Of a stretch of 64,000 nt of DNA, positions 1-7,553 are shown in pieces. Where the stretch lies: positions 1 to 64,000 of the forward strand of contig JAHKLX010000038.1 in assembly GCA_020854835.1 (NCBI GenBank), written 5' to 3'. The notes below the pieces were generated by a model. That model had not been told where the DNA came from and ran no database searches. It saw nothing but the letters and a program-made list of their open reading frames with translations. Within the stretch, counting starts at the first letter, position 1; every line of letters starts with the position of its first letter. The DNA is from Microcaldota archaeon. Its GTDB lineage: Archaea > Micrarchaeota > Micrarchaeia > Anstonellales > JAGGVH01. A program made the position numbers and the translations under genes.

Positions 1-1
1 C

Positions 2-769
2 ACATCAATCGATGAGCTTACACTTGAAAATCTTAATCTTTTGTTAACTGATTCTACAAAAAGATCTGAGTTTGCATCCATGTGTGAAAACGCAGAAGTC
101 AAAAGATTCTTTGATGAAGAATTTTCAGATATTTATATGCAACACTTCAATGACGCAATACTTCCCATAATAAATTTTATTGGAGAATATCTGTTGTATT
201 TGGGCGGAGAAAAAAAGCTGGAAAATCTGGAAGAGCTTTTACAAAAAAACAGACTCAATATAATTTCTTTTAATCCTCATTTTTTTGGCAGAAAAATTGT
301 TAAGTTTTTTGCAGGATCTGTCATCAATCAAATGTACACTCTCGCAATCAACAACAAACTCAAAAAACCTACAATTCTAATTGTGGATGAATTTCCAGTA
401 GTGCAAACAAATGTTGTAAGAAATATTTTAGCAGAAGCGAGAAAGTTTAATTTATACATTTACACCTCGGTTCAATATATGGGGCAGTTGGATGATGAAG
501 TTTTGGATTCTGTAATGGGCAATGTTAGAAATGTGATAGCATTCAAGGTTACTCGCGAGGATGCAAAACTTTTAAGTTCAATGATGGAAATCAAAGTTGA
601 AGAATATTTCAAGAAAAAAATGACTCCTAGCGAGCTTGAGGAAGCAAAACATGAAATGTTCATCAATTTGCACCCAAGACAATGTGTTGTTCGTCTTTTT
701 GAGGGAAAACGATATCTTTTGACTATGAAGGTGCAAACTGTTGATATTAAGAGGTGGGTTAATGAATGA
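2..769 (+). CDS. Conjugation/TraG-VirD4-like ATPase, C-terminal part (partial)
   Basis: The reading frame is open to the left edge, so this is the 3' part of a longer gene. The visible 250 or so residues match the C-terminal half of HerA/FtsK-superfamily ATPases of the TraG/VirD4/VirB4 type. A hydrophobic strand ends in the Walker B-like ILIVDEFP. It is followed by an ARKFNLYIYTSVQ segment, typical of coupling proteins, in which an Arg/Gln pair senses nucleotide. The N-terminal Walker A must lie upstream, outside the window. Proteins of this type pump DNA or protein through membrane complexes. The next gene starts inside the last codons (ATG at 762), so the three plus-strand genes form one operon. 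The family call is reasonably firm; the substrate is unknown. Confidence 0.7.
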   Translation, partial: TSIDELTLENLNLLLTDSTKRSEFASMCENAEVKRFFDEEFSDIYMQHFNDAILPIINFIGEYLLYLGGEKKLENLEELLQKNRLNIISFNPHFFGRKIVKFFAGSVINQMYTLAINNKLKKPTILIVDEFPVVQTNVVRNILAEARKFNLYIYTSVQYMGQLDDEVLDSVMGNVRNVIAFKVTREDAKLLSSMMEIKVEEYFKKKMTPSELEEAKHEMFINLHPRQCVVRLFEGKRYLLTMKVQTVDIKRWVNE

Positions 770-1529
770 ATATTCTGTATTTGATGAGTTTTGGAAAAAA
801 ACCTGTAAAATTATTTTTGAAAAAGATTTTTCCACAATTGTTGATTTCAAGCAATATTTGGTTGAAGGCGGTGCTGATCCAATTGTAACAAAACAGTCTG
901 GTTTATCTGGAAATTCAGTGTATATGGTTAAATCAGAGTACCTTTGTTCAAAAGCAAGGTTTATCAGTAATAATGAAAGAGAGGAATATTGGGATTATAT
1001 AAAAAAAATTAAACTTGATTATAATGATTTTGATTCTCTAGTTGAGGGATTAAAGAAACATATTTTTTATGCAGGCAATATTATTCTGGGAAACTGTGGA
1101 AACATAACAAAAAGCAATAAAATTGTAAATTCTCAGCATGTTCTTGAATCAACTGTTATTCAGAACAGCAGATATGTTGCTTTCAGTACAACAATCTTTG
1201 GAAGTCACTATATATTTGGAGTTAATGGGGCTGTTGACAGCAATTTTGTGATAGGTGGGTTTGACAATGTTTCCTGCAATCGTGTTTTTGAGATTTTTTC
1301 ATGCCAAAATGTTTCAGATTCATTGTATTGTGGCAATATGGTGGGGTGTACGAACTGTATGTTTTCCTTTAATCAACGAAATAAAGAATATGTCGTGGGG
1401 AATAATCAGTTGGGTAGAAAAGAATACTTTGAAATTAAAACAAGATTGTTATCTGAAATTAAAAATGAATTAGATGATAAAAAACAAATTTTCAGAATTT
1501 GCGATATTATGGGTGGTAAAAATGAATGA
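762..1529 (+). CDS. Cys/Asn-rich repeat protein, paralogue A
   Basis: 255 residues. The ATG at 762 was chosen because it follows GAGGTGGG by a short gap and overlaps the ATPase stop. The N-terminal 110 residues are charged and helical. Residues 110-220 are short strand-like repeats rich in Asn, Ser, Cys and aromatics (for example SCQNVSDSLYCGNMVGCTNC), suggestive of a beta-solenoid. It ends in a motif NKEYVVGNNQLGRKEYFEIK. The pattern of paired Cys, then N-K-x-Y, then K-E-E-Y resembles a Cys-rich family I recall from CPR bacterial genomes, but no function is known to me. The gene downstream is a paralogue with the same ending. Co-transcription with a TraG/VirD4-like ATPase could point to a surface or transfer role, which is inference only. 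Confidence 0.75.
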   Translation: MNEYSVFDEFWKKTCKIIFEKDFSTIVDFKQYLVEGGADPIVTKQSGLSGNSVYMVKSEYLCSKARFISNNEREEYWDYIKKIKLDYNDFDSLVEGLKKHIFYAGNIILGNCGNITKSNKIVNSQHVLESTVIQNSRYVAFSTTIFGSHYIFGVNGAVDSNFVIGGFDNVSCNRVFEIFSCQNVSDSLYCGNMVGCTNCMFSFNQRNKEYVVGNNQLGRKEYFEIKTRLLSEIKNELDDKKQIFRICDIMGGKNE

Positions 1530-2316
1530 ACATATTGAAAACGCTTTTCAATCAACTTCCAGAGTTCTTTTTGGCAAAAATCTTGAAAGTTTTGAAGAAT
1601 ATGAAAATTGGTTGGTTGATGGCAGTGTCAGGGTAAAAAAATTAAAATCTGCTATTAGCAAAGATGAGATATATTATTATGATGCAGATTCTTATAACCG
1701 GGATTCCTGCAAGGTTTGGAGAAAAACAATGAGAGGCATGGAAAATGTTCTTATTACAATAAATGAATCTCATAAAAAAGCCCAAGAATCAATTCCTGTT
1801 AAAAAAATGGAAAATGCTTGCTTGAAAGAGTTTCCAAAACTAATTAAAAAAATAAGATATGTATCAATAGACAAGGATTCCGGTCCAAATATTGGTATCA
1901 ATGAGGTTTTTTATTATATTAAATCTGTGCATTGTTTCAGGTCTTGTTATTGTTTAAAAAGCAAATATTGTGTTTATTCAAATTTCCCTGAAAACAGCGA
2001 GTATATGTTTGGTTCCAACATTGTAACTGATTCAAAATTCTGTTTTAAATGTTATGACAGTTCAAAACTTATCCGCTGTTTTGAGGTAGGAGAGTCAGAT
2101 AATTGTAGAGACTGTTATTTCTGTTATAATTGTGAAAACTTAGATAATTGTATGTTTTGTTTTAATGCGACATCTAAACATTACGCAATAGCTAATGTTG
2201 AACTAGGAAAAGAAGAATACATGAAAGTTAAAGAAAGAATTATACGTGAGATTTGGTGCAGATTAAACGAAAACAAAAAATTGGAATTTAATCTGTATAA
2301 TTTGGGTTGTTTATAA
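1522..2316 (+). CDS. Cys/Asn-rich repeat protein, paralogue B
   Basis: 264 residues, starting with ATG at 1522 inside the end of paralogue A (8-nt overlap) and preceded by GGGTGGT. It shares the architecture of its neighbour: a charged N-terminal half, then a run of Cys-rich short repeats (CFRSCYCLKSKYCVYS, CFKCYDSS, CRDCYFCYNCENLDNCMFC) and the terminal block SKHYAIANVELGKEEYMKVK. It carries more cysteines than paralogue A (many CxxC or CxxxC pairs), which could bind metal or form disulfides. No signal peptide is visible, so metal binding in the cytoplasm is the more natural reading. The tandem pair probably arose by duplication. Function unknown. Confidence 0.75.
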   Translation: MNEHIENAFQSTSRVLFGKNLESFEEYENWLVDGSVRVKKLKSAISKDEIYYYDADSYNRDSCKVWRKTMRGMENVLITINESHKKAQESIPVKKMENACLKEFPKLIKKIRYVSIDKDSGPNIGINEVFYYIKSVHCFRSCYCLKSKYCVYSNFPENSEYMFGSNIVTDSKFCFKCYDSSKLIRCFEVGESDNCRDCYFCYNCENLDNCMFCFNATSKHYAIANVELGKEEYMKVKERIIREIWCRLNENKKLEFNLYNLGCL

Positions 2317-2366
2317 AAGTGTGCGGGGGGTGAGATTCGAACTCACGCAGGGCTAACCCACATGGC

Positions 2367-2409
2367 TTTTGACTTTTGTTCCCAAGTGCCTTAAACACTT
2401 AGAAACGGT
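2367..2409 (-). other. tRNA-Leu anticodon-loop intron (37/38)
   Basis: 43-nt intron after position 37. Its body is an 11-bp hairpin (GTTTCTAAGTG paired with CACTTGGGAAC, including G-U pairs, 7-nt loop). The central 4-bp helix of the splice motif is TTGA (exon 32-35) with TCAA (intron), and the 3-nt bulges are GGA and AAG, as the archaeal splicing endonuclease expects. Confidence 0.85.
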
Positions 2410-2435
2410 CCTCAACCATGCGCGTTTGACCAGAC

Positions 2436-2465
2436 TTAGCGCTCCTTACAAAAAACATAAGGGGT
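2436..2465 (-). other. tRNA-Leu D-loop intron
   Basis: 30-nt insertion between positions 14 and 15 of the mature tRNA. The insert folds as CCCCTTA with TAAGGAG (one C-A mismatch) around a T-rich loop. A 4-bp helix GGCG/CGCT separates bulges GAA and AAG. Removing 2436-2465 gives an exact consensus D-loop. The exon helix beyond the second bulge is not well formed, so this is a relaxed (one-sided) splice motif. Confidence 0.8.
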
Positions 2466-2486
2466 TCCGCCACCCCCGCAAAAAAA

Positions 2487-3455
2487 TTATTTGTTTATAC
2501 AATGATAAACTGTTAGACTGCTAGGATCCAAATCACATTTTCTTCCTATTGGACAATCATGATCAGACCCACACATTCCTTGTTTGGTTAAACATCTATG
2601 TGTAGTTGAAACACATTCTTGCCAAGGTCCACAGTCGCCATCATTTTTACAATAACCAGTTTTAGTAATACATACATTTGTTATTGCATTGCACTGCTCA
2701 AAATATTGGCAGTCCGTATCTTTATCACATCTTCCTTTATCAGGAACACATGTGTTTGAACGTGTGTTGCAAACCTGCCATGCTCTACAATCAGCATTTA
2801 CTGCACATCTTCCAACCAAAGGAACACATTTTCTGTTTGGTAAATCACATTCCTGCCACGTACCACAGTCTTGATTTTTATTACAGAAACCTGTTTTTGG
2901 CGCACAAGTGTTGGTTTTTGCATTACATTCTTCCCATTGCATACAATCTGCATTGCTGTTACATCTGCCAACTTCAGGTATGCATCTTCCTAAATACTCT
3001 CCAGATAAAATCTCACATTTTTCCCAAGGATTGCAGTGATACATTTCAGTACATCTTCCAACTTCAGGAACACAAACATTCTGGTGAGGACTGCATATAT
3101 AATTTGCCTGACATTCTTCATTTCTCATGCAATATCCTTCAGAAGCGACACAATAATTTGTTGCAGTGTTGCAATTTTGCCAAGTTTGACAATCATCATC
3201 TTGAACGCACCTATTCTCTCTGAATACACACAAATGCGTTTTTGTATCACACGTTTTTAATTCGTCTTCGCAATCATCATCAAGATCACAAAAACCATCG
3301 GCCAAAACACATTTGTTATCTGTGGTGTTGCAAACCTGCCATTCTTTACAATCAGTGTTTTTTTCACATGTAGTTGTTCTTGATGTGGTAGTACAGCCCA
3401 TAAAAAAAACTACTCCCATCATCAATACAAAAAGAAAAAATAAATTGAGTTTCAT
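2487..3455 (-). CDS. Secreted lipoprotein with about 11 Cys-rich repeats
   Basis: 322 residues with an N-terminal hydrophobic signal ending in a lipobox-like VVFFMGC (Cys 21), so it is probably lipid-anchored outside the cell. The rest is about eleven tandem units of 26-30 residues with the pattern C-x5-C-x5-C-x(6-12)-C, often spelt DC-x-x-W-Q-x-C-N and ending V-G-R-C or T-G-Y-C. The four Cys per unit and the extracellular location suggest small disulfide-bonded knots. The start has an AGGTGGG site 3 nt upstream. It lies between tRNA-Leu and S8e on the same strand. I do not recognise a named family; adhesion or binding roles are guesses. Confidence 0.8.
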   Translation of the reverse strand: MKLNLFFLFVLMMGVVFFMGCTTTSRTTTCEKNTDCKEWQVCNTTDNKCVLADGFCDLDDDCEDELKTCDTKTHLCVFRENRCVQDDDCQTWQNCNTATNYCVASEGYCMRNEECQANYICSPHQNVCVPEVGRCTEMYHCNPWEKCEILSGEYLGRCIPEVGRCNSNADCMQWEECNAKTNTCAPKTGFCNKNQDCGTWQECDLPNRKCVPLVGRCAVNADCRAWQVCNTRSNTCVPDKGRCDKDTDCQYFEQCNAITNVCITKTGYCKNDGDCGPWQECVSTTHRCLTKQGMCGSDHDCPIGRKCDLDPSSLTVYHCINK

Positions 3456-3465
3456 TAACCCACCT

Positions 3466-3846
3466 TTAAATTAATTTGGCGTTTATTACTCCATCTTGGC
3501 CAACACGATTGGTTACTTTGGCTTTTCCAAGTTCTGTTTCCAATACTGTGCCTTTTGTAATGATATTTTGTCTTGCGTGATGCCTATTGTCAGGAGTCTC
3601 CAAAACAGTGATAACTTTAGATTTTTTGATACCTTCAGATGTTGCAATATTTGCATACTGGGCATACCTAATTCTTATTTTTTCTTGTCCTCCTTTTGTT
3701 CGCACTTTTATTCTTGTTTCTTTATCAGAAACTTTAGTGTTTGTTGAAGGTCTTCCAATAAAGCGTTTTCTTTTATCGTGAAGCTTCTTTCTTTTTTTTC
3801 CAGTGCCCCTACTTACTGTTTTTGAAGAACCATGATATTTTTCCAT
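3466..3846 (-). CDS. rps8e: 30S ribosomal protein S8e
   Basis: 126 residues, the usual archaeal S8e length. The very basic N-terminus (SRGTGKKRKKLHDKRKRF) and the C-terminal beta domain (RHHARQNIITKGTVLETELG, then KAKVTNRVGQDG) are diagnostic of S8e, a small-subunit protein shared by archaea and eukaryotes. It has an ATG start with GAGGTG just upstream. The next gene downstream on the same strand is the Cys-repeat lipoprotein after a short gap, so the two could be co-transcribed although they are functionally unrelated. Confidence 0.96.
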   Translation of the reverse strand: MEKYHGSSKTVSRGTGKKRKKLHDKRKRFIGRPSTNTKVSDKETRIKVRTKGGQEKIRIRYAQYANIATSEGIKKSKVITVLETPDNRHHARQNIITKGTVLETELGKAKVTNRVGQDGVINAKLI

Positions 3847-3932
3847 TTAATACACCTCAAAATAAATTTGTCTCGTAGATTACTTTTTTAGGATAGGTTT
3901 TAAAAACGTTCCGCCCATTAACCAAATCTATT

Positions 3933-4005
3933 GGACCCGTAGTCTAGCGGTTAGGACGTCTGCTTGACGTGCAGAAGATCCCCGGTCCGAATCCGGGCGG
4001 GTCCA
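3933..4005 (+). tRNA. tRNA-Val(GAC)
   Basis: 73 nt without an intron. The acceptor GGACCCG pairs with CGGGTCC, with discriminator A at 4005. The anticodon stem TCTGC/GCAGA encloses loop TTGACGT, giving anticodon GAC at 3966-3968. The T arm is CCCGG-TCCGAAT-CCGGG. It is the only one of the four tRNA genes in the window that is uninterrupted. Confidence 0.93.
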
Positions 4006-4053
4006 CTTTTGTTTTCTTTTTTGGTTTGGAAAAAAATTTTAGGGGTGGAAGTG

Positions 4054-4884
4054 GTGGATTATATTGACATAATAAAAAATTCAATTCTTCTTTATAATCA
4101 TAAGTGGAGAAGTATAGCCATACCTGTATATTTAACAGCATTCATATCCCTTTTATCAGTTGGAATAAGCATGTTTAAAATTGTTGAAATTCAAATAATT
4201 TCATATTTTGTTTTTTCATTATTTTCATTAACATTGATATTTGTGGCATTTACACTTATTATGCCTGCGTTAGAAAAAAGAAAACTACCTCAAAAAATAA
4301 CTGATAAGGGAGTTTTAAAAACAAGTTTTTTTAAAGCATTCAAATTTTATTTTATTGAACTGACATCAATAATTATTTTAATGTTATTTACTATAGGACC
4401 TTTTGTTTTGATAGGATATTTAATTTTTAATTTTTGGAATGCTGGAAATGAATTGATATTTTTAGTTTTGCTTTTTATAACAGTAATCGCATTAATTTTA
4501 TTGTTGATTCTGATGATTTTACTAGGATTTGTATTTGGGTTTGCACAACTAGAATATGTGCTTAATAAAAAATCATTATTTGATTCGATAAAAGAGGGTT
4601 TAAACCTATTAAAAAGTAAATTTATTGATGTGATCTTGTTTAATCTTTTGCTCTGGTTTGTTATATTTATACTATTTATCCCTATGTATATATTTCAAAT
4701 AATTTTGGTTGGTGCTCTTATATTTGCAATGTATTCTCTTCCCACAGAACTTTTGATTGCAATCAACTTTATTTCTATGATAGTTTCAAGTGTATATAAT
4801 GTTGTTTTGATAATGCCTTGGTATTATATTGCAAAAGTGGATTTTTGGAGAAGACTAACCGATGAAAAAAATAACAATGTTTAA
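4054..4884 (+). CDS. Polytopic membrane protein (about six TM segments)
   Basis: 276 residues. The frame is open back into tRNA-Val, but the start must lie after it. GTG at 4054 is preferred because GGGGTG lies 6 nt upstream (GTG at 4051 is possible). The protein has about six hydrophobic segments: roughly residues 20-40, 48-70, 95-115, 125-155, 195-235 and 240-262. Short charged loops join them, and it ends in a basic tail. The layout is like the DUF975 or glycerophosphodiester-phosphodiesterase membrane domain type of proteins, but no diagnostic motif is visible. Function unknown. It lies between two tRNA genes. Confidence 0.75.
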   Translation: MDYIDIIKNSILLYNHKWRSIAIPVYLTAFISLLSVGISMFKIVEIQIISYFVFSLFSLTLIFVAFTLIMPALEKRKLPQKITDKGVLKTSFFKAFKFYFIELTSIIILMLFTIGPFVLIGYLIFNFWNAGNELIFLVLLFITVIALILLLILMILLGFVFGFAQLEYVLNKKSLFDSIKEGLNLLKSKFIDVILFNLLLWFVIFILFIPMYIFQIILVGALIFAMYSLPTELLIAINFISMIVSSVYNVVLIMPWYYIAKVDFWRRLTDEKNNNV

Positions 4885-4919
4885 ATCCTTTTCGTACTTC
4901 AAACATTTATAAATATGTC

Positions 4920-5036
4920 AGCCCTGTAGTCTAGCGGTCAAGGATGTCAGGCTCTGGATACATCTCATTTGAAAAACGTTTAAATGAAGATAGTAAGAGT
5001 TACCTGAAGACCCTGGTTCGAATCCGGGCAGGGCTA
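4920..5036 (+). tRNA. tRNA-Gln(CTG) with a 44-nt intron
   Basis: The acceptor AGCCCTG pairs perfectly with CAGGGCT, with discriminator A at 5036. The anticodon stem is TCAGG/CCTGA and the anticodon CTG lies at 4954-4956. The intron 4958-5001 follows position 37. The splice motif is canonical: central helix CTCT/AGAG, bulges GGA and TTA. The T arm is CCTGG-TTCGAAT-CCGGG. The discriminator A is also the A of an ATG that overlaps the tRNA end; the real start of the next gene is 18 nt further on. Confidence 0.93.
4958..5001 (+). other. tRNA-Gln anticodon-loop intron
   Basis: 44-nt intron at 37/38. The cut sites GG^A and TT^A sit in 3-nt bulges on either side of a CTCT/AGAG helix. The intron interior contains a CATTTGA/TTAAATG hairpin. 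Confidence 0.85.
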
Positions 5037-5053
5037 TGAATGAGGTGAAATAT

Positions 5054-5314
5054 ATGAAAGGTAAAATAATCAATTACAGAGGAGGAACAGCAACACAAAA
5101 TAACAATCAAATGGTAGTACAACCAGAAAACGCAAACTCTAGAGAGAGTGCTTCGAAATTACTGGGAAAAAGAGTTGAATGGGTCACTCCTGCGAACAAA
5201 AAAATGGTTGGAACAATATCCAAAGTTCATGGTAAAAAAGGATGTGTATTAGTTGGTTTCAATACCCCTCTTCCGGGCCAAAGTATTGGTTCTGAGGTGA
5301 CTATTTTTGTATAG
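5054..5314 (+). CDS. rpl35ae: 50S ribosomal protein L35Ae
   Basis: 86 residues. ATG 5054 was chosen because GAGGTG precedes it; an in-frame ATG at 5036 overlaps the tRNA. The core VEWVTPANKKMVGTISKVHG followed by KKGCVLV and LPGQSIGSEVTI matches the L35Ae beta-barrel family of archaea and eukaryotes. It is a large-subunit protein that is absent from many archaea, so its presence is informative about lineage. The stop overlaps the TTG start of the archease gene by 8 nt, so the two are translationally coupled. Confidence 0.92.
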   Translation: MKGKIINYRGGTATQNNNQMVVQPENANSRESASKLLGKRVEWVTPANKKMVGTISKVHGKKGCVLVGFNTPLPGQSIGSEVTIFV

Positions 5315-5693
5315 GTATTTGGAACACACGGCAGACATATTAATAGAAGCAACAGGCAATAATTTCAAAGAAGCGTTAGAGGAATCTGCACACGCAATGT
5401 TTAATGTGATTGGAAGTGCAGAACCTAAAATAAAAATAAATATTGCTTGCTCTGCCCCATCAAAAGAACAGTTGGTTGTTTATTTTTTAGGAGATTTATT
5501 ATCTGAAATGGAAATAAATCAAATTGTTTTTTCTAAAGTTGAAATTATAGAATTGGTAAATTTCGATTTAAAGGCAATAGCGTACGGTGATAAAATTCTA
5601 CCAAAAGACCAGGTTAAAGCTGTTACTCACCATATGTTGAAAGTTGAAGAATCAAAAAATATGTGTAAAATTCAAGTTTTATTGGATGTTTAA
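5307..5693 (+). CDS. Archease (RtcB RNA ligase activator)
   Basis: 128 residues. The start is a TTG at 5307, supported by GAGGTGA at 5294-5300 and by the family N-terminus Y-R-Y-L-E-H-T-A-D-I. Later family blocks include ALEESAHAMFNV, the conserved Asp-rich region, GDKILPKDQVKAVTHHMLKV and a C-terminal strand. Archease promotes guanylylation and turnover of the RtcB ligase, which joins tRNA exons after intron removal. That fits a genome in which three of the four tRNAs seen here carry introns. The gene overlaps L35Ae by 8 nt. RtcB itself is not in this window. Confidence 0.93.
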   Translation: MYRYLEHTADILIEATGNNFKEALEESAHAMFNVIGSAEPKIKINIACSAPSKEQLVVYFLGDLLSEMEINQIVFSKVEIIELVNFDLKAIAYGDKILPKDQVKAVTHHMLKVEESKNMCKIQVLLDV

Positions 5694-6226
5694 ACTAAAT
5701 TAACGCTTTGCATTATTTCCCCAACTTTTTCAACTTTTTTAATAAAATCGTTTACGTTTGAAACTAAGCCATTGTTGAAGTATTGTGTTGCAAGAAAAGA
5801 TATGTCCTCGTTTGAAAGTAAACCCTGTCTTTTTAAAATAAAGGCCTCGTAAGCAAGCTCAGTCATTAAATCCTGTTTTTCGCACGTGATATTGAGAGGG
5901 TTGTTTCTGACAATCTCTTTCCCGTTATACCATAAATCACCTGCTTCAAATTTTCCAATATATAAACCTCTACTATTGAGGGCTTTGTGATTTTCAGCCA
6001 ACCAAACTGTAAAACCTTCTGGCTTTGTTGTTAGGGGATAATAAGTTCCTTGTAATTTTGAAACTGCATATAATTTACCAGATATTGTTGTTGTTTCAAC
6101 AGGTAGATGCGTAAAGGACCTATCTGAATCTATCCTTCTTAAAACAAATGTCGTATCTGTTTCATGATTAACAATAATCTTTTTTGTAGGAATAGATCGG
6201 GTGGGTGTTGCATAAGCGTGTGTCAT
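5690..6226 (-). CDS. Hypothetical protein
   Basis: 178 residues, convergent with archease (4-nt overlap of the 3' ends). The N-terminal half (residues 20-115) looks like a mixed beta domain with segments GKLYAVSKLQGTYYPLTTK and GLYIGKFEAGDLWYNGKE. The C-terminal 60 residues are helical. There is no signal peptide, membrane segment or recognisable catalytic motif. A start at ATG 6226 fits, with an AT-rich upstream region. I do not recognise the family. Confidence 0.65.
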   Translation of the reverse strand: MTHAYATPTRSIPTKKIIVNHETDTTFVLRRIDSDRSFTHLPVETTTISGKLYAVSKLQGTYYPLTTKPEGFTVWLAENHKALNSRGLYIGKFEAGDLWYNGKEIVRNNPLNITCEKQDLMTELAYEAFILKRQGLLSNEDISFLATQYFNNGLVSNVNDFIKKVEKVGEIMQSVNLV

Positions 6227-6380
6227 ATGTACTAATTGTATGTTTTTATTTAATTTAAAAATTGAGTATTTGAAATTTTAATAATATACACAATATAATA
6301 AAAAAAGTGGTGATTGTTAAAATTTTTATATTTTGATTACAATATAACCCCGAAATTGTATTCTGATGTGAGTGGAGAAG

Positions 6381-6390
6381 TATTTAAATA
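6381..6390 (+). promoter_or_regulatory. TATA box of the M20 peptidase gene
   Basis: TATTTAAATA centred about 26 nt before the ATG at 6412. No Shine-Dalgarno sequence lies before that ATG, so the mRNA is probably leaderless. The rest of the 185-nt gap (6227-6411) is AT-rich with no other structure that I can see. Confidence 0.6.
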
Positions 6391-6411
6391 ATATGTTGGA
6401 CTAATAATTTT

Positions 6412-7551
6412 ATGGAAGAAGTAGATTTGCTCAAGAAACTGATTTCTATTAATACAATTAATTCTGATAATGGAGAGAAAATCAAGGAAATTATAAAAGA
6501 CTATTTTGGATTGAAATTGGCCAAGGTGGATTTTGAGGAGTTTGAGTTTGAAGGGATTAAGAATTTTGTATTCAGTTTTGGCAAAGGAGAAAAATGCTTT
6601 GCTTTTCATGGACATTATGATGTAGTTCCTGTTGAACGTGAGAAATGGGATACAGATCCCTTTGAACCTGTTGAAAAAGATGGATATATATACGGAAGAG
6701 GTGCGGCTGATATGAAAGGAGGAGTTGCTTCTTTAATAGTTGCTTTTGCAAATCTTTCAAAAAACAAAGAAGTAGTGGATAAATGCAAGGTTATTTTGAT
6801 GGTAACGGGCGATGAAGAACAAACTGGTCTTAAAGGTATGAAACCCACACTTGACAAGATTGTTAAAAAATTCAATATAATTAGATCGCTTGATACTGAA
6901 CCCACATCAACAAATAAGGGGTGTGACACTATAAAAAATGGTAGAAGAGGTGTTTTTTGGTTAGAAACAATTATAACTGGCGTTCCGGGACATGCTTCCA
7001 GCCCTAGTAAATTCAAAAATCCAATTGATGGGGCATATTTAGTTATTGAAAATCTGAGAAATTACAAACTAACTGATAAACCAGATATGGATAAAACAAC
7101 TATCGTACCAACAATGGTGCACTCGGATGGCGGAGCATATAATGTTGTACCAACCACTGCAAAAATAAAAATAGACATGCGTTATAACTATGGTACGGAT
7201 CCTGTGTTATTTATGAAAAATATAGAAACCTTGCTTATGAAAAATGGATTTGGTGTTGAGTTCAAACATGCCCCAATTGATGCAGCTTTCAAAAACACAG
7301 ATCCTAAATATGAAAAACAACTTGTAGAAATTGTTAAAGATGTTATCGGATTTATACCTTCACTTGAAACAACAGGCGGAACAAGCGATGCTCGTTTTTT
7401 CACATCATTAGGCATACCCTCATTAGAGATTGGACCTAGGGGTTATAGCAACAATATACATGGAAATAATGAAAGAGTTGCAATTGAAGACATTGTTAAT
7501 ACTAGAAAAATAGCAGAGCTGGCTGTTATTAAATGGGTTGAAGAACTTTAA
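6412..7551 (+). CDS. M20 family metallopeptidase (ArgE/DapE type)
   Basis: 379 residues. Metal ligands and catalytic residues are in family order: HGHYDVVP (His ligand and Asp), GRGAADMKGG (bridging Asp), TGDEEQTG (catalytic Glu-Glu), SLDTEP (Asp/Glu ligand) and a C-terminal His in NNIHGNNE. The dimerisation domain lies between, around residues 180-290. Such enzymes remove acyl or aminoacyl groups: acetylornithine deacetylase, succinyl-DAP desuccinylase or a dipeptidase. The exact substrate cannot be read from sequence, and no arginine or lysine genes are adjacent. The gene is leaderless with its own TATA box and ends 3 nt from the convergent thrS. Confidence 0.9.
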   Translation: MEEVDLLKKLISINTINSDNGEKIKEIIKDYFGLKLAKVDFEEFEFEGIKNFVFSFGKGEKCFAFHGHYDVVPVEREKWDTDPFEPVEKDGYIYGRGAADMKGGVASLIVAFANLSKNKEVVDKCKVILMVTGDEEQTGLKGMKPTLDKIVKKFNIIRSLDTEPTSTNKGCDTIKNGRRGVFWLETIITGVPGHASSPSKFKNPIDGAYLVIENLRNYKLTDKPDMDKTTIVPTMVHSDGGAYNVVPTTAKIKIDMRYNYGTDPVLFMKNIETLLMKNGFGVEFKHAPIDAAFKNTDPKYEKQLVEIVKDVIGFIPSLETTGGTSDARFFTSLGIPSLEIGPRGYSNNIHGNNERVAIEDIVNTRKIAELAVIKWVEEL

Positions 7552-7553
7552 CC

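Larger units (their letters stand above)
2322..2479 (-). tRNA. tRNA-Leu(GAG) with two introns (D-loop and anticodon loop)
   Basis: Read on the minus strand, the acceptor GCGGGGG pairs with CCCCCGC, with discriminator A at 2322. The T arm is GTGAG-TTCGAAT-CTCAC, and the long variable arm GGG-TTAG-CCC marks a type II tRNA. The anticodon stem is CATGG/CCATG and the anticodon is GAG (2411-2413 complement). Two insertions interrupt it. Intron 1, at 37/38 (2367-2409, 43 nt), has a bulge-helix-bulge with central helix TTGA/TCAA. Intron 2, in the D-loop (2436-2465, 30 nt), has central helix GGCG/CGCT with 3-nt bulges GAA and AAG. Cutting at GA^A and AA^G restores a canonical D-loop GAGTCTGGTCAAA between GCG and CGC. 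Only this double excision gives a normal tRNA. Confidence 0.9.

Noticed and set aside
2678-3260. Plus-strand frames of 60-180 codons opposite the Cys-repeat lipoprotein
   Set aside because: They are shadows of the repeat codons; the minus-strand protein has a signal peptide, regular repeats and a ribosome binding site.
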